DNA of 33,517 nucleotides from Acidimicrobiales bacterium (GCA_029263195.1 JAJCXX010000043.1:1-33517), one strand, 5' to 3'. Shown: positions 7,824 through 16,827, numbered from the stretch's first letter. The notes: generated from the letters alone by a model not told the origin. Numbers and translations: made by a program.

Positions 7824-9683
7824 GTGATGACCGCCCGACGACTTCTCCTGTTGGTGACAACGACGATCGCTCTCCTTGTGGTGTCGGTTGCGCCGGCATC
7901 GGCACACGCCACCTTGGTTCGCACCGAGCCAGCCGACGCGTCGGTGCTCGATGAGGCCCCGACGAGCGTCGAGCTGTCTTTCAACGAGGCGGTTTCGGTC
8001 GAGTCGAGCACAGTTGAGTTCATAGATGTCGAAGGCAGTTCTTACGATGCGGAGATCGTGGGACACGGCGCCAACGACTCCACACTGGTCGTTCAGCTCG
8101 CCGAGGTGCCCGATGGCCTCTACAGCCTGAGATGGAGCGCCTTCAGTACCTCCGACGGCCACCTCACACGAGGCATGTTGGTCTGGGGCTTCGGAGACGG
8201 AGCCGACCTTTCCGAGGCGAGCTTCCCGACTATCTCGAGACCGGTCCCCCCGATCGAGGTGATGTTGCGCTGGATGTTGTTCGCCGGTCTTGCTCTCGTG
8301 ATCGGTGGGATGGTTGTCGAAGGTCTCGTGCTCCGCCCCTTGCGTTCACGGTTCGCTGCCGACAGCGAGGAGTCCTGGCATTGGACTGCGGCCACCAGGA
8401 CCGTCTTCTGGGTGCGGCGGGGTGCGCGCTTGTCGATGGCAGCCGGGGCCTTGTTGATAGTTCGTCAACTCTGGGTGGTCGGCTCCTCAACCGACCAGAG
8501 CATTGTTGATCTCGTCGAATCGTCTCTACTCTCGACCGCCTGGGGTCAGTGGGCCATCATACGCCTTGCTGCCGTTGTCGGTATTGCCATCGTCGTCTGC
8601 TGCGGTCACCGAGTCTCGGCTTCTGGCGGACTGATCTATTCCCTGGCCGGGATCGCCCTGGTGGCTCAAGCGGCCGGGGGCCACGCTGCCGGCACCGACG
8701 ACGCCTTGTTCTCGATTGCCAACGATGTGGTTCATCTAGGAGCTTCCGTTGCCTGGTTGGGGGCCGTCTTCGTCTTGTGGAGGGTGTTGAGTGTCGGCGG
8801 TTCCCGACGTCCCAAACACATCGCCAGCGAGGCTCTCTCGGCCTTCTCTCCCTTCGCCATGACGGCGGTCGCCGCTGCGGTCGTCACCGGGCTTCTCGCA
8901 GTTGGCGGTCAGGTCACATCGATCGATGCCTTCATCGGGTCGCTCTACGGCCGGGCGTTCTTGGTCAAGTTCTTCGCCATCGGAGTTGTTCTGCTGCTGG
9001 CCCTCTCCACTCGTCGGGCCATGTCACGAGATGTCTCCGAACAGCAAACCGGAGGCGAAGCGATCACAGGTGTGCTGCTGCTGGGCGTCGTTGCCCTCAT
9101 CACCGCGTCCGTTCCCGCCAATGGGGTGACGTGGCTTCCCAACGTGAAGGCAGAGACCCAGCAACTCGCCATCGTCCAAGACAACATCCAGCTCGGACTC
9201 TCGGTCACCCCGAATGTCCCGGGTCAGAATCTCGTGCTGGTCGATGCGGCGACCACCCGTCGAATGATTCAGGCGGATGTCGACCGGCTATTGGTTCGGA
9301 TCACCCCCAACGATCTCGAAGTTGAACCGTCGACGATCGAGGCCGAGCTCACAGAACGAACCGGCGAGTACCAGGTGGCCACCACACTGTTCGCGGCTGC
9401 GGGGTCCTACGAGGTCGAGATCGTGGTGCGACGAATCGGCCAACCAGACGTCACAACCGAATTCATGTGGACCGTCGCCAGCGCACCGGATGCCAGGGGA
9501 GTAGTGGTATCGGACGGCGAAATCGAAGGATGGACTTCCCTCGTCGGATTGCTCGGAGCAGCCCTTCTGGTCGGCATCGTGATCTGGTGGGGAACTACGG
9601 CGAGAGCCCGTGATCGCCGAATGCGCGATCTCGAATCGTTCCTCGTGGACGACTCCACGAACCGACGAAGAGTCGACCCATGA
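7824..9683 (+). CDS. CopC-CopD fusion, copper import/resistance membrane protein
   Basis: 619 residues from GTG 7824; the adjacent ATG 7827 may be the true start. The signal peptide ends at PASA and leaves HATLVRTEPADASV, the usual CopC N-terminus with the His ligand, and TSDGHLTRG near residue 110 gives the second ligand region. From about residue 145 follow about eight hydrophobic helices of the CopD type (VMLRWMLFAGLALVIGG, AVVTGLLAVGGQV and others). After them comes a beta-rich external domain (residues about 450-550) and a final helix (LVGLLGAALLVGIVIWW). CopD proteins are thought to move copper across the membrane together with CopC. In this operon the likely job is to handle copper for, or around, the secreted cupredoxin proteins. 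It overlaps the next gene by four bases. Confidence 0.9.
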   Translation: MMTARRLLLLVTTTIALLVVSVAPASAHATLVRTEPADASVLDEAPTSVELSFNEAVSVESSTVEFIDVEGSSYDAEIVGHGANDSTLVVQLAEVPDGLYSLRWSAFSTSDGHLTRGMLVWGFGDGADLSEASFPTISRPVPPIEVMLRWMLFAGLALVIGGMVVEGLVLRPLRSRFAADSEESWHWTAATRTVFWVRRGARLSMAAGALLIVRQLWVVGSSTDQSIVDLVESSLLSTAWGQWAIIRLAAVVGIAIVVCCGHRVSASGGLIYSLAGIALVAQAAGGHAAGTDDALFSIANDVVHLGASVAWLGAVFVLWRVLSVGGSRRPKHIASEALSAFSPFAMTAVAAAVVTGLLAVGGQVTSIDAFIGSLYGRAFLVKFFAIGVVLLLALSTRRAMSRDVSEQQTGGEAITGVLLLGVVALITASVPANGVTWLPNVKAETQQLAIVQDNIQLGLSVTPNVPGQNLVLVDAATTRRMIQADVDRLLVRITPNDLEVEPSTIEAELTERTGEYQVATTLFAAAGSYEVEIVVRRIGQPDVTTEFMWTVASAPDARGVVVSDGEIEGWTSLVGLLGAALLVGIVIWWGTTARARDRRMRDLESFLVDDSTNRRRVDP

Positions 9684-12559
9684 GAAGGCTCGTGGGAACG
9701 TTCCTGGCCGCGGCTACCGCCACGGCTTCTGTCGCGTTTGTGGCACCGGTTTCGGCTCAGTCCGATGGACCCGCACCTGTTGAGGCGCAGATCGCTTCGG
9801 TCGACGCCGTCGATCAGTTCGCCTCGGTGCTGACACCGGACGCCCGACGGGCTCTCGCGGTGACGCCCGGTGATGGCTTCCTCAGCGTCATTGTGCGACT
9901 CGATGATCAGATCGATCTCTCGTCGGTCCTCGCCGAGAGCAATCCCGACGACAACTCCGAGGACGTCATTCGTTCACTCCAGGAAGCGGCCGCCCACGAC
10001 CAATTCTTGTTCCGGATATTTGCCCAGATCTGGAAAATTGGACCCAATGTGGAGGACTTCACCCCGTTCTGGATCATGAACGGTTTCGCGATCACAGCCA
10101 CCCCGGCGGTGATCGCCTCGATCGCCCGTGTCTCCAACGTGGCTGAGATCGACATCGAACGTAAGTACCGGGTTGCTGGTGTGGCACCCACCGGACCACC
10201 CACGTCAAACGTGGCCGCGGTCGGGGCGCCCGCCGTATGGGCCCAGGGTCACACCGGTGAAGGCGTGGTTGTTGCCGTTCTCGACACCGGTGTCGACATG
10301 CTTGGCATCCCGGGCGTGTTTGCGTCCGAGGTTGCCGACTCCTACAGAGGTGGACTCAACAGCTGGTTCGACCCCTACTCGGCCTCTACGGAGCCCTACG
10401 ATCCGGCCGGACACGGCACAGCAGTCGCGAGCATCATCACGGGCGCCGATCTGAGCGGTTCGACGGTCGGTGTGGCCCCCGATGCTCAGTGGATAGCGGC
10501 CAAGATCTTCGACGACAGCGGCACTGCCACCACCTCGGCCATTCACTCGGCGCTGCAGTGGGTACTCGACCCCGATGGTGACCCCTCGACCGACGACGGT
10601 GCCGATGTCGTCAACTCGTCGTGGACTGGGAGCACGCCGGGCTGCGACACCGAGTTCGCGGCCGACATCTCGGCTCTTCGAGCCGCCGGGGTAATCCCCG
10701 TGTTCGCAGCCGGAAACTTCGGTTCCTTCGCGGCGAGCTCGCCGAGTCCTTCCAACCTTCCCGGTGCGCTTGCCGTCGGTGCCGTGCAAAGCGACCTCTC
10801 GATCGTCGGCGTCAGCAGTCGGGGGCCGACAGAGTGCGGTGGAGCCACCCGCACCTTCCCCCACCTGGTAGCACCGGGCGACAGTGTGGTGGCCCAGGGC
10901 CAGCAGGGTCAGTTCGTCCCCAACACGGGCACGTCGTTCGCGGCTCCTCACGTGACTGGAGCCATTGCGCTGCTGCTGGGTGCCTCACCGACGAGCACCG
11001 ATGCAGAGATCGAGGCGGCCTTGGTGGGCGGCGCAAGTGATCTCGGTATTGCCGGTGCCGACGATGTGTACGGCGCAGGCATGGTCGACGTGAGTCGTGC
11101 CATCGAACTGCTCAACGGGGTCACCGTCGACCCGACCGCATCGCTCGCCGGACTCGTGTTCGAGGACTCCGACGCCAATGGCGTCCAGGACCCCGGCGAA
11201 CTGCCAACAGGATCTGCTCAAGTGTCGGTCCTCATTCCTGGTGACGATGGCACCCTCGGCACCGCCGACGACGTCATCGCCGCTGAGGTCGTAACCGACC
11301 CCGATGGAACATGGCTCGTCAGTGGCCTGGTGGTTGGTGAGCATCGGGTGTCGGTGGCGCCGACTTCATTGCCGGCCGATTCCATCCTCACCACTCCAGG
11401 AAGCGTCGACGTGACCCTCGCCGGTGGCGACCAGGCCATCGTGAACTTCGGCTGGCGTCCGCCCGAGCCGGGAAGCGTGCTCGTGAATGTGTTCGACGAC
11501 ATCGACGGCGGCGGCACCAGAGAAGCCGGGGAGACCGGTCTGGCCGGAGTTTCGGTCACCGTCCAGGCGGCCGGAGCCGACGATCGCTTTGGAACCCTCG
11601 ATGATGCCACTGCTGTTGTCGGACTCACCGGCGACGCTGGAACATTCGAGGTGCAGGGACTTCCTCCCGGTCCCGCACGAGTAACGCTCGACCAGGCGAC
11701 TCTGCCCGATCGGGGATTCGTGAGCGGCGTGTCGGTCACCGAACCGCTGATCACGCCGGCTGGAATAGCCAATGTCGACATCGGCGTCCATGTGCCGGAC
11801 CGACAGGCCGCCGTGGTTCATGTGTCGCTCAAAAGGGCGGGTCGCACCAACAGCGGCAGCTTGGCCTATCGCGATGAAGACATTCTCACCTGGGACGGAA
11901 CCCGATTCGAGATGCTGTTCGATGGTTCAGATGTCGGCCTGGCCGGCAGCGACGTCGACGCCTTCCATGTGCTCGACGACAACAAGCTGCTGCTCTCACT
12001 TGATCGTTCTGTCGATATTGCCGGAGTCGGCGTCGTTGAGGACAGCGATGTCTTGCTCTTCGAGGCCCAACAACTCGGGTCGTCGACCCGTGGCGAATTC
12101 ACCCTCTATCTCGACGGTTCCGACCTCGGACTTGTCGGGCCCGCCGCCGACATCGATGCCATATCCATGAGCGGCACGAAGCTGCTGGTCTCCACCAGAG
12201 GCAACCTCGTCATCGACGGCATTGGACAGATTCGTGACGAGGATCTGCTCCGGCTGGATCTCACCTCCGACGGGCCGGAGAGCAGCGGAACGGTTTCGGT
12301 CTTCTTCGACGGCAGCGTCGGGGGTCTCCTTGCTCGATCCGAGGACATCGACGCCGCTTCGGTCAGCGACACCAACATGATCGTCAGCACCCTCGGATCG
12401 GTTCTCATTGGTCCGTTCACCGCCGGCGACGGCGACATCTTGTCGTGCGGCGGCTTGTCGTCGTGTAGTTGGCTCGTTTCCACCCCGGCGTCATCTCTCG
12501 GTCTGCTCAGCGGCGACCTCGATGGCCTATCTCTTCCGAAAGAATCCGGTGAATCATGA
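9680..12559 (+). CDS. Secreted subtilisin-like (S8) protease with SdrD-like B domains and four-repeat module
   Basis: 959 residues, ATGA overlap with the previous gene. A Sec signal (to about residue 26) and a pro-region (to about 165) precede an S8 catalytic domain with the complete triad: Asp202 (VLDTGVD), His245 (GHGTAVAS) and Ser419 (GTSFAAPH), plus the oxyanion Asn346 (AAGN). From about residue 484 come two Cna/SdrD-type B domains (FEDSDANGVQDPGE and FDDIDGGGTREAGE starts, each likely Ca-binding). From about residue 710 four repeats follow with RDEDI, LFDGS, DVDA and similar; the last contains SCGG..SSCSW. That module is shared with the genes at 1 and 4897. A processing or maturation protease for the co-encoded surface proteins is a reasonable inference; the real substrate is unknown. 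Confidence 0.9.
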   Translation: MRRLVGTFLAAATATASVAFVAPVSAQSDGPAPVEAQIASVDAVDQFASVLTPDARRALAVTPGDGFLSVIVRLDDQIDLSSVLAESNPDDNSEDVIRSLQEAAAHDQFLFRIFAQIWKIGPNVEDFTPFWIMNGFAITATPAVIASIARVSNVAEIDIERKYRVAGVAPTGPPTSNVAAVGAPAVWAQGHTGEGVVVAVLDTGVDMLGIPGVFASEVADSYRGGLNSWFDPYSASTEPYDPAGHGTAVASIITGADLSGSTVGVAPDAQWIAAKIFDDSGTATTSAIHSALQWVLDPDGDPSTDDGADVVNSSWTGSTPGCDTEFAADISALRAAGVIPVFAAGNFGSFAASSPSPSNLPGALAVGAVQSDLSIVGVSSRGPTECGGATRTFPHLVAPGDSVVAQGQQGQFVPNTGTSFAAPHVTGAIALLLGASPTSTDAEIEAALVGGASDLGIAGADDVYGAGMVDVSRAIELLNGVTVDPTASLAGLVFEDSDANGVQDPGELPTGSAQVSVLIPGDDGTLGTADDVIAAEVVTDPDGTWLVSGLVVGEHRVSVAPTSLPADSILTTPGSVDVTLAGGDQAIVNFGWRPPEPGSVLVNVFDDIDGGGTREAGETGLAGVSVTVQAAGADDRFGTLDDATAVVGLTGDAGTFEVQGLPPGPARVTLDQATLPDRGFVSGVSVTEPLITPAGIANVDIGVHVPDRQAAVVHVSLKRAGRTNSGSLAYRDEDILTWDGTRFEMLFDGSDVGLAGSDVDAFHVLDDNKLLLSLDRSVDIAGVGVVEDSDVLLFEAQQLGSSTRGEFTLYLDGSDLGLVGPAADIDAISMSGTKLLVSTRGNLVIDGIGQIRDEDLLRLDLTSDGPESSGTVSVFFDGSVGGLLARSEDIDAASVSDTNMIVSTLGSVLIGPFTAGDGDILSCGGLSSCSWLVSTPASSLGLLSGDLDGLSLPKESGES

Positions 12560-15147
12560 TCCACCAAAGTCGTAGGCGTTTCGGGACCAGCGTGGCTCTG
12601 GCCGCGTTGGCCATCTTGATGGTGGGAGCCACCACTGCGGCCGCCGAAGAGGTCGAGGAAGCCGCCAACGTTTCTACCGCCGCGTCCATACCCTCGGAGA
12701 CCGACGCTGCATTTCGCAATCTGCTCTTCCCGATAGACGGCGAACATCGTTTCGTCAACGACTGGCACTTCCCTCGCGACGGCGGTGCTCGTCTGCACAA
12801 GGGCACCGATGTCATCGCTGATCGACACACCCCATTGGTGGCCGTCACGAGTGGCGTGGTCGAGACGATCCGTCACTCCAATTCGGGCAACGCGGGAAAC
12901 ATGGTGGTTCTTCGTGACGAGGCCGGGTGGCGTTACTACTACATCCACATGAACAACGATTCGCCCGGCACCGACGACAATTCCAATCTCGCGGCCTACG
13001 CATTTGCCCCCGGCCTCACTGTTGGCTCCACGGTCAGCGCGGGCGATTTGATCGGATACGTGGGAGATTCCGGCAATGCCGAGAACACCACACCGCATGT
13101 TCACTTCGGGGTGAAGAACCCGGGCGGCGACTACGTCAACCCCTACTGGAGCCTGCTCGACGCCGACGAACTCGGCTCATCCCCATTCGACTTCTTGTGC
13201 CGAGGCTCTGACAATCCCCGCTGGGGACTCAACGAACTGGCGTTGGGTGATGCTGCGTCGACGCCGACCACCAGCCTCCCTGAGGCGGTCAGCAGCGATC
13301 TGGACAACGACCCCGCCGATGATGTCGACGACGAAACACCGCCCGACGGTCAACTCGACGGAGACACCGATCCTGATGATGTCGCCGATGTCGAGACTTC
13401 CGCCCTGCGTCCGGTGCTCCCTGGACGGACCGGACCGTTCGAAGGTGCTCCCACCACAACGACCACTACCCTCCCGCCTCCGGAGGACTACGCGACTCCG
13501 GCCTCCGATCTGTCGGGCGAAGATGTTCAGGCTGTTGTGGCCGGAGCAGTCGAGATCAATGCTCTTGGAGACGCCGGCTTCCGCGGGTCGCTGGGCGATG
13601 TCGAGCTCGACGGAATCGTCGACATCGAACGCACCAAGTCGGGCCGTGGTTTCTACCTCCTTGATCGCTGGGGCGATGTGCAGGAGTTCGGCGATGCCAT
13701 CTTCTGGGGTTCTCTCGAGGACTCGGAGGCAACCGGTGAGGCTGTTGCGATCGCCGCCACCGTCGATGGCGACGGCTACTGGATTCTCGAGGCCAACGGC
13801 GCCATTCATCCCTTCGGCAGCGCGCCGAATCTCGGATCTCTCGGCATCGAGTGGCTCACTGCCCCGCTAGTCGATTTCTCGCCCACACCGACCGGGCTCG
13901 GCCAGGTACTCGTCGCTGAGGACGGGACCGTATTCGCCATTGGTGATGCCCCGTATGCCGGCTCGATTCTGGATCTCACCAACATCGGTCTGGTGACCCC
14001 GACCGCAATCCAGATGACCGTGACCGGCGACGGATATTGGATTCTCACCGAGAACGGACAGGTGCTGACCTTCGGCGATGCCGCCTTCTCGGGTTCCGAT
14101 CGTGGTGGTGCTGCTTGCCACTGGGTCGACAGCATCGGGGCAGTTACGTTTGCTGATGGCACCGGAACATGGATCGTCGCTGATGATCTCCAGGCGTGGG
14201 CCTTCGGTGCCGCACGTGAAAGCGCTCCTCTGCGGGCTGCTGATCCCATTGGTCTGACTCCGCCGCCCGACATCCCCGTTGTTCTCCCCAACGACGATCA
14301 GGACGACTCCGGCTCTGACGATTCGGATTCCGACGACGACGGCCAAGACGGTGATGACGACATCGACGACGACGACGACGACGATTCCGACGACGACGAC
14401 GACGACGTTGATGGCGACGACGACGACGATTCAGACGACGACGTTGATGGCGACGATGGCGACGATGACGACGATTCCGACGACGACGTTGATGGCGACG
14501 ACGACGACGATTCAGACGACGACGTTGATGGCGACGATGGCGACGATGACGACGATTCCGACGACGACGTTGATGGCGACGACGACGACGATTCTGGCGA
14601 CGACGTCGATGACGATGACAGTGATGCCAACGATGGCACGGTCGACGGCGTTGATCCCGACGACGATCCCGATGACGATTCGGATGATGATGTCGATCGC
14701 GACGACGGCGATCCCGATGACGATTCGGATGATGATGTCGACGGCGACGACGGTGACTCCGGCGACGGGTCTGGCGACGACGTAGATGCTGACGACAGCT
14801 CGACCGACGGTGGCAATCCCGATGACGACGTAGATGCTGACGACCCGGGCGCCGGATCAGGGTCCGGTGCTGATGATGTCGATGGCGACGACCCTGCCGC
14901 CGATGGTGGCACGGATGGCGATGTCGATCCTGACGATCCCAACTCTGGTGATCCTGCCGCTGATGATGTCGATGGCGACGAGCCTCCGGCTGATGGTGGC
15001 ACGGGTGGCGATGTCGATCCCGACGATGCTCCCCCGGCCGATCCTCCGGCTGATGATGTCAACGCCGACGATCCTCCGGCCGATCCGGGTCCCGATGGTG
15101 TTCCCGGCGACGGCGATGTCGATCCCGACGACTTGGTGGTGACCTGA
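12556..15147 (+). CDS. Secreted M23 (LytM-type) peptidase with GDGYWIL repeats and Asp-rich tail
   Basis: 863 residues, ATGA overlap upstream. After the signal peptide (to about residue 30) comes an M23 domain with the zinc and catalytic signature H81-K-G-T-D85, YYYIH131M and H181-V-H183-F, so it is probably an active peptidoglycan endopeptidase. A Thr/Pro linker (TTTTTTLPPP) leads to about five 45-residue repeats of the kind seen in actinobacterial surface proteins (GDGYWILEANGAIHPFG, GDGYWILTENGQVLTFGDA). Residues from about 575 to 863 are almost wholly Asp, Gly, Ser, Val and Pro, with long Asp runs and VDGD/VDPD motifs. Part of this tail is an 81-base tandem repeat. No sorting motif is present (C-terminus DDLVVT). 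The tail should bind divalent cations strongly. Opening the wall for export or anchoring of the neighbours is a plausible role. Confidence 0.88.
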   Translation: MIHQSRRRFGTSVALAALAILMVGATTAAAEEVEEAANVSTAASIPSETDAAFRNLLFPIDGEHRFVNDWHFPRDGGARLHKGTDVIADRHTPLVAVTSGVVETIRHSNSGNAGNMVVLRDEAGWRYYYIHMNNDSPGTDDNSNLAAYAFAPGLTVGSTVSAGDLIGYVGDSGNAENTTPHVHFGVKNPGGDYVNPYWSLLDADELGSSPFDFLCRGSDNPRWGLNELALGDAASTPTTSLPEAVSSDLDNDPADDVDDETPPDGQLDGDTDPDDVADVETSALRPVLPGRTGPFEGAPTTTTTTLPPPEDYATPASDLSGEDVQAVVAGAVEINALGDAGFRGSLGDVELDGIVDIERTKSGRGFYLLDRWGDVQEFGDAIFWGSLEDSEATGEAVAIAATVDGDGYWILEANGAIHPFGSAPNLGSLGIEWLTAPLVDFSPTPTGLGQVLVAEDGTVFAIGDAPYAGSILDLTNIGLVTPTAIQMTVTGDGYWILTENGQVLTFGDAAFSGSDRGGAACHWVDSIGAVTFADGTGTWIVADDLQAWAFGAARESAPLRAADPIGLTPPPDIPVVLPNDDQDDSGSDDSDSDDDGQDGDDDIDDDDDDDSDDDDDDVDGDDDDDSDDDVDGDDGDDDDDSDDDVDGDDDDDSDDDVDGDDGDDDDDSDDDVDGDDDDDSGDDVDDDDSDANDGTVDGVDPDDDPDDDSDDDVDRDDGDPDDDSDDDVDGDDGDSGDGSGDDVDADDSSTDGGNPDDDVDADDPGAGSGSGADDVDGDDPAADGGTDGDVDPDDPNSGDPAADDVDGDEPPADGGTGGDVDPDDAPPADPPADDVNADDPPADPGPDGVPGDGDVDPDDLVVT
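14407..14600 (+). repeat. 81-bp tandem repeat encoding Asp-rich tail
   Basis: Two adjacent 81-base units (14407-14487 and 14488-14568) are nearly identical, and a partial third copy begins at 14569 before diverging. Each unit encodes 27 residues made of two parts that begin VDGDDDD and VDGDDGDD. The length is a multiple of three, so gain or loss of units keeps the frame. The near-identity at the DNA level, including third positions, points to recent slippage or recombination. Confidence 0.85.
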
Positions 15148-15749
15148 TGAGGCGTCATCTGACGTTCGCCAGCACGGTCTGTATCGCTCTTGCACTGTTA
15201 GCGTCGCCCGCCGCGGCGCAGAGCGAGCCTTCGGTGACGATCACGCCCGCCACCTCTCTCGAGGATGGCGACCTGGTCGATGTTGTCGGAACCGGGTTCG
15301 CCCCCAACACCACGTTGTTTCTGCTCTTGTGCAACGACGAGACTCGCCTTGGCGATGCGGTCGGCCGCTGTGCCCTCATAGGTAGCGGCAATCTTGGCTA
15401 CGAAGTCGACCCTCTCGGAGCGTTCACTGCCGCTGATGTTGCCATTCCGGTGGGGCAGGTGGGCGCCGCGCCGTTGGCAACCTGCCCGCCCTCCGCCGCT
15501 CAGAGTGCTCGCGGAATCTCATGTTCGATCACGGTTGCCGAAGCCGACCTCACTCAGGTTGCCGGGGCCACGATCACTTATGAGGGCCAGCCGCAGCCGC
15601 CCGGGCCGGCCGACGAGCTTGCGTTCACCGGTCCACATCAGGTCTGGCTCGGCTGGCTGGCAGTATCTCTGACTTTGGTCGGGATGATGCTGTGGTCGAG
15701 CGGGCGGTTCTGGGAGCGGCGTCGATTACAGGTCATTTCCGTCGGCTGA
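15147..15749 (+). CDS. LAFTG-anchored surface protein with neocarzinostatin-like domain
   Basis: 200 residues; the start codon shares one base with the previous stop (TGATG). The signal peptide ends at ASPAAAQ. The mature part (SVTITPATSLEDGDLVDVVGTG) resembles the neocarzinostatin-like Ig fold common in actinobacterial surface proteins, with two pairs of Cys (LLLCNDE/GRCAL and ATCPP/ISCSI) fitting disulfides. The C-terminus has LAFTG, a helix (VWLGWLAVSLTLVGMMLW) and RFWERRR, the three parts of a class E-type sortase signal. It should be linked to the cell wall by a sortase, none of which is encoded in the window. As last gene of the run it may be the wall attachment point for the other products; that is inference. 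Confidence 0.82.
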   Translation: MRRHLTFASTVCIALALLASPAAAQSEPSVTITPATSLEDGDLVDVVGTGFAPNTTLFLLLCNDETRLGDAVGRCALIGSGNLGYEVDPLGAFTAADVAIPVGQVGAAPLATCPPSAAQSARGISCSITVAEADLTQVAGATITYEGQPQPPGPADELAFTGPHQVWLGWLAVSLTLVGMMLWSSGRFWERRRLQVISVG

Positions 15750-15763
15750 ACCCACCCAGCCTC

Positions 15764-15818
15764 CCGAAATCAGGGGGCGTAGGCGACACTCCTTGTAGCC
15801 ACCGCCCACAGATTTCGG
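15764..15818. terminator. Imperfect 21-bp hairpin between convergent genes
   Basis: Arms at 15764-15784 and 15798-15818 pair with about five mismatches around a 13-base loop; the outer eight bases (CCGAAATC with GATTTCGG) are perfect. It lies 15 bases after the last stop of the + strand operon and about 60 bases before the stop of the convergent lipoprotein gene. There is no clear T-run, so it may act as a bidirectional stem-only terminator. Confidence 0.5.
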
Positions 15819-15876
15819 CGTTTGTGACTGATCTAGGAAGACAAGTGAGTCTGCCACCGACGATGTGGCCCTCGTC

Positions 15877-16827
15877 TCAGCTCACCGTGAAGCGGTCGGA
15901 GGCCACCGAGACGACTCCGTTTTCTGCCATCAGAGCGGCAACAACCCAGTGTGTTCCCGACGACCAGGAGGGCGAGGGGCTGTAGATGGCCCGGACCAGA
16001 TCGAAATCGGTGGGGTGTTCGTCGAAGATGAGATCTTGAGCGGTGCCGTCGACCACGATGATGGACTGGATCGGACCTGAGGTCAGGGTCGAGTCGATAA
16101 CAACGGTGGTGGACGCCGCGACGGGCACGTCGGCCAGCACGAGGTTCTGGGCAGCCGGCTCAACAAGCTCGGCAAGCGAGTTGGCGTAGAACGGATCGAT
16201 CAACCACGCGCCGCTGTCTTGGCGTACTGGCAGGGCGATGGTGAGGGTCTTTGTCGTCTCTATGGTGACGGTTCCGGTGAGGACGAGAAACCCGGTCTCG
16301 TCGCCGTAGCTCAACTCCAGCGAGTAGAGCGAGCACTCGAGTCCGGTGGCGCTGGCCCACGGTCCCCACGACATCTCCAGCTCGTCGAGATGGGGCTCGG
16401 TGAGGGCTTGGTAGCCGCCGGTTCCCTCCGAGAGAGGCGGTCCGGTTTGGCTGTTGGGGTGAAGGAGGTCCCAACTGGTGACCGCGTCGCGCGCGGCTGT
16501 GGCCGAAAACCAGGCCTGAGCGACCGCGCACGCGCCGGAGGTATCGGCGGCCGGAGATTCGGTGTTGGCAGAGGTTGTGGTGGTGTCGGCCACGGTTGTA
16601 GTGGTCGCCCCGTCGGCGGAGGCGGCAGTGGTTGTGGTGGTGTCGGCCACCGTTGTTGTGGTCGCCCCGGTGGTGGCAGCGGTGGAACTCGACGAGGACG
16701 GAGCGGACTCTGCCTGGGAATCGGCGTCGTCTGCGCATGCAGACGCCACCAGACCTATCAGGACCAGGCCAGATATGAAAAGAGTGCCCCGGCGAAGCCG
16801 ACTCCGCCGAGGAGAAGCAGGGTGCAT
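15877..16827 (-). CDS. Thr-rich lipoprotein of unknown function
   Basis: 316 residues from the ATG at 16827, chosen because AAAGGAGG precedes it by four bases; a longer frame reaches 16914 but lacks this site. The lipobox is LVASAC after a basic start (RRSRLRRG) and hydrophobic core, so the protein should be lipid-anchored outside the membrane. A linker of Thr, Ala and Ser follows with two copies of a TTTTVADTTTT unit. The remaining 210 residues (from GACAVAQAWFSATAARDAVTSW) look like a compact soluble domain with an NTF2-like beginning, then beta strands (FLVLTGTVTIETTKTLTIALP). I do not recognise a specific family. It is convergent with the copper operon and divergent from the two-component genes. 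Confidence 0.8.
   Translation of the reverse strand: MHPASPRRSRLRRGTLFISGLVLIGLVASACADDADSQAESAPSSSSSTAATTGATTTTVADTTTTTAASADGATTTTVADTTTTSANTESPAADTSGACAVAQAWFSATAARDAVTSWDLLHPNSQTGPPLSEGTGGYQALTEPHLDELEMSWGPWASATGLECSLYSLELSYGDETGFLVLTGTVTIETTKTLTIALPVRQDSGAWLIDPFYANSLAELVEPAAQNLVLADVPVAASTTVVIDSTLTSGPIQSIIVVDGTAQDLIFDEHPTDFDLVRAIYSPSPSWSSGTHWVVAALMAENGVVSVASDRFTVS
16573..16669 (-). repeat. Two 40-bp direct repeats in lipoprotein linker
   Basis: Nearly identical 40-base segments at 16573-16612 and 16630-16669 encode the repeated TTTTVADTTTT linker of the lipoprotein. The repeat distance is 57 bases (19 codons), so copy number changes would keep the frame. Confidence 0.75.

Noticed and set aside
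14380..15140. Repetitive Asp-coding DNA as a CRISPR array
   Set aside because: Repeats are contiguous, codon-based and have no unique spacers or cas genes.
14298..15158. Long Ser/Pro-rich frame on the minus strand
   Set aside because: It is the exact antisense of the Asp-rich tail (GAC repeats read as GTC/TCG), with no start signal.
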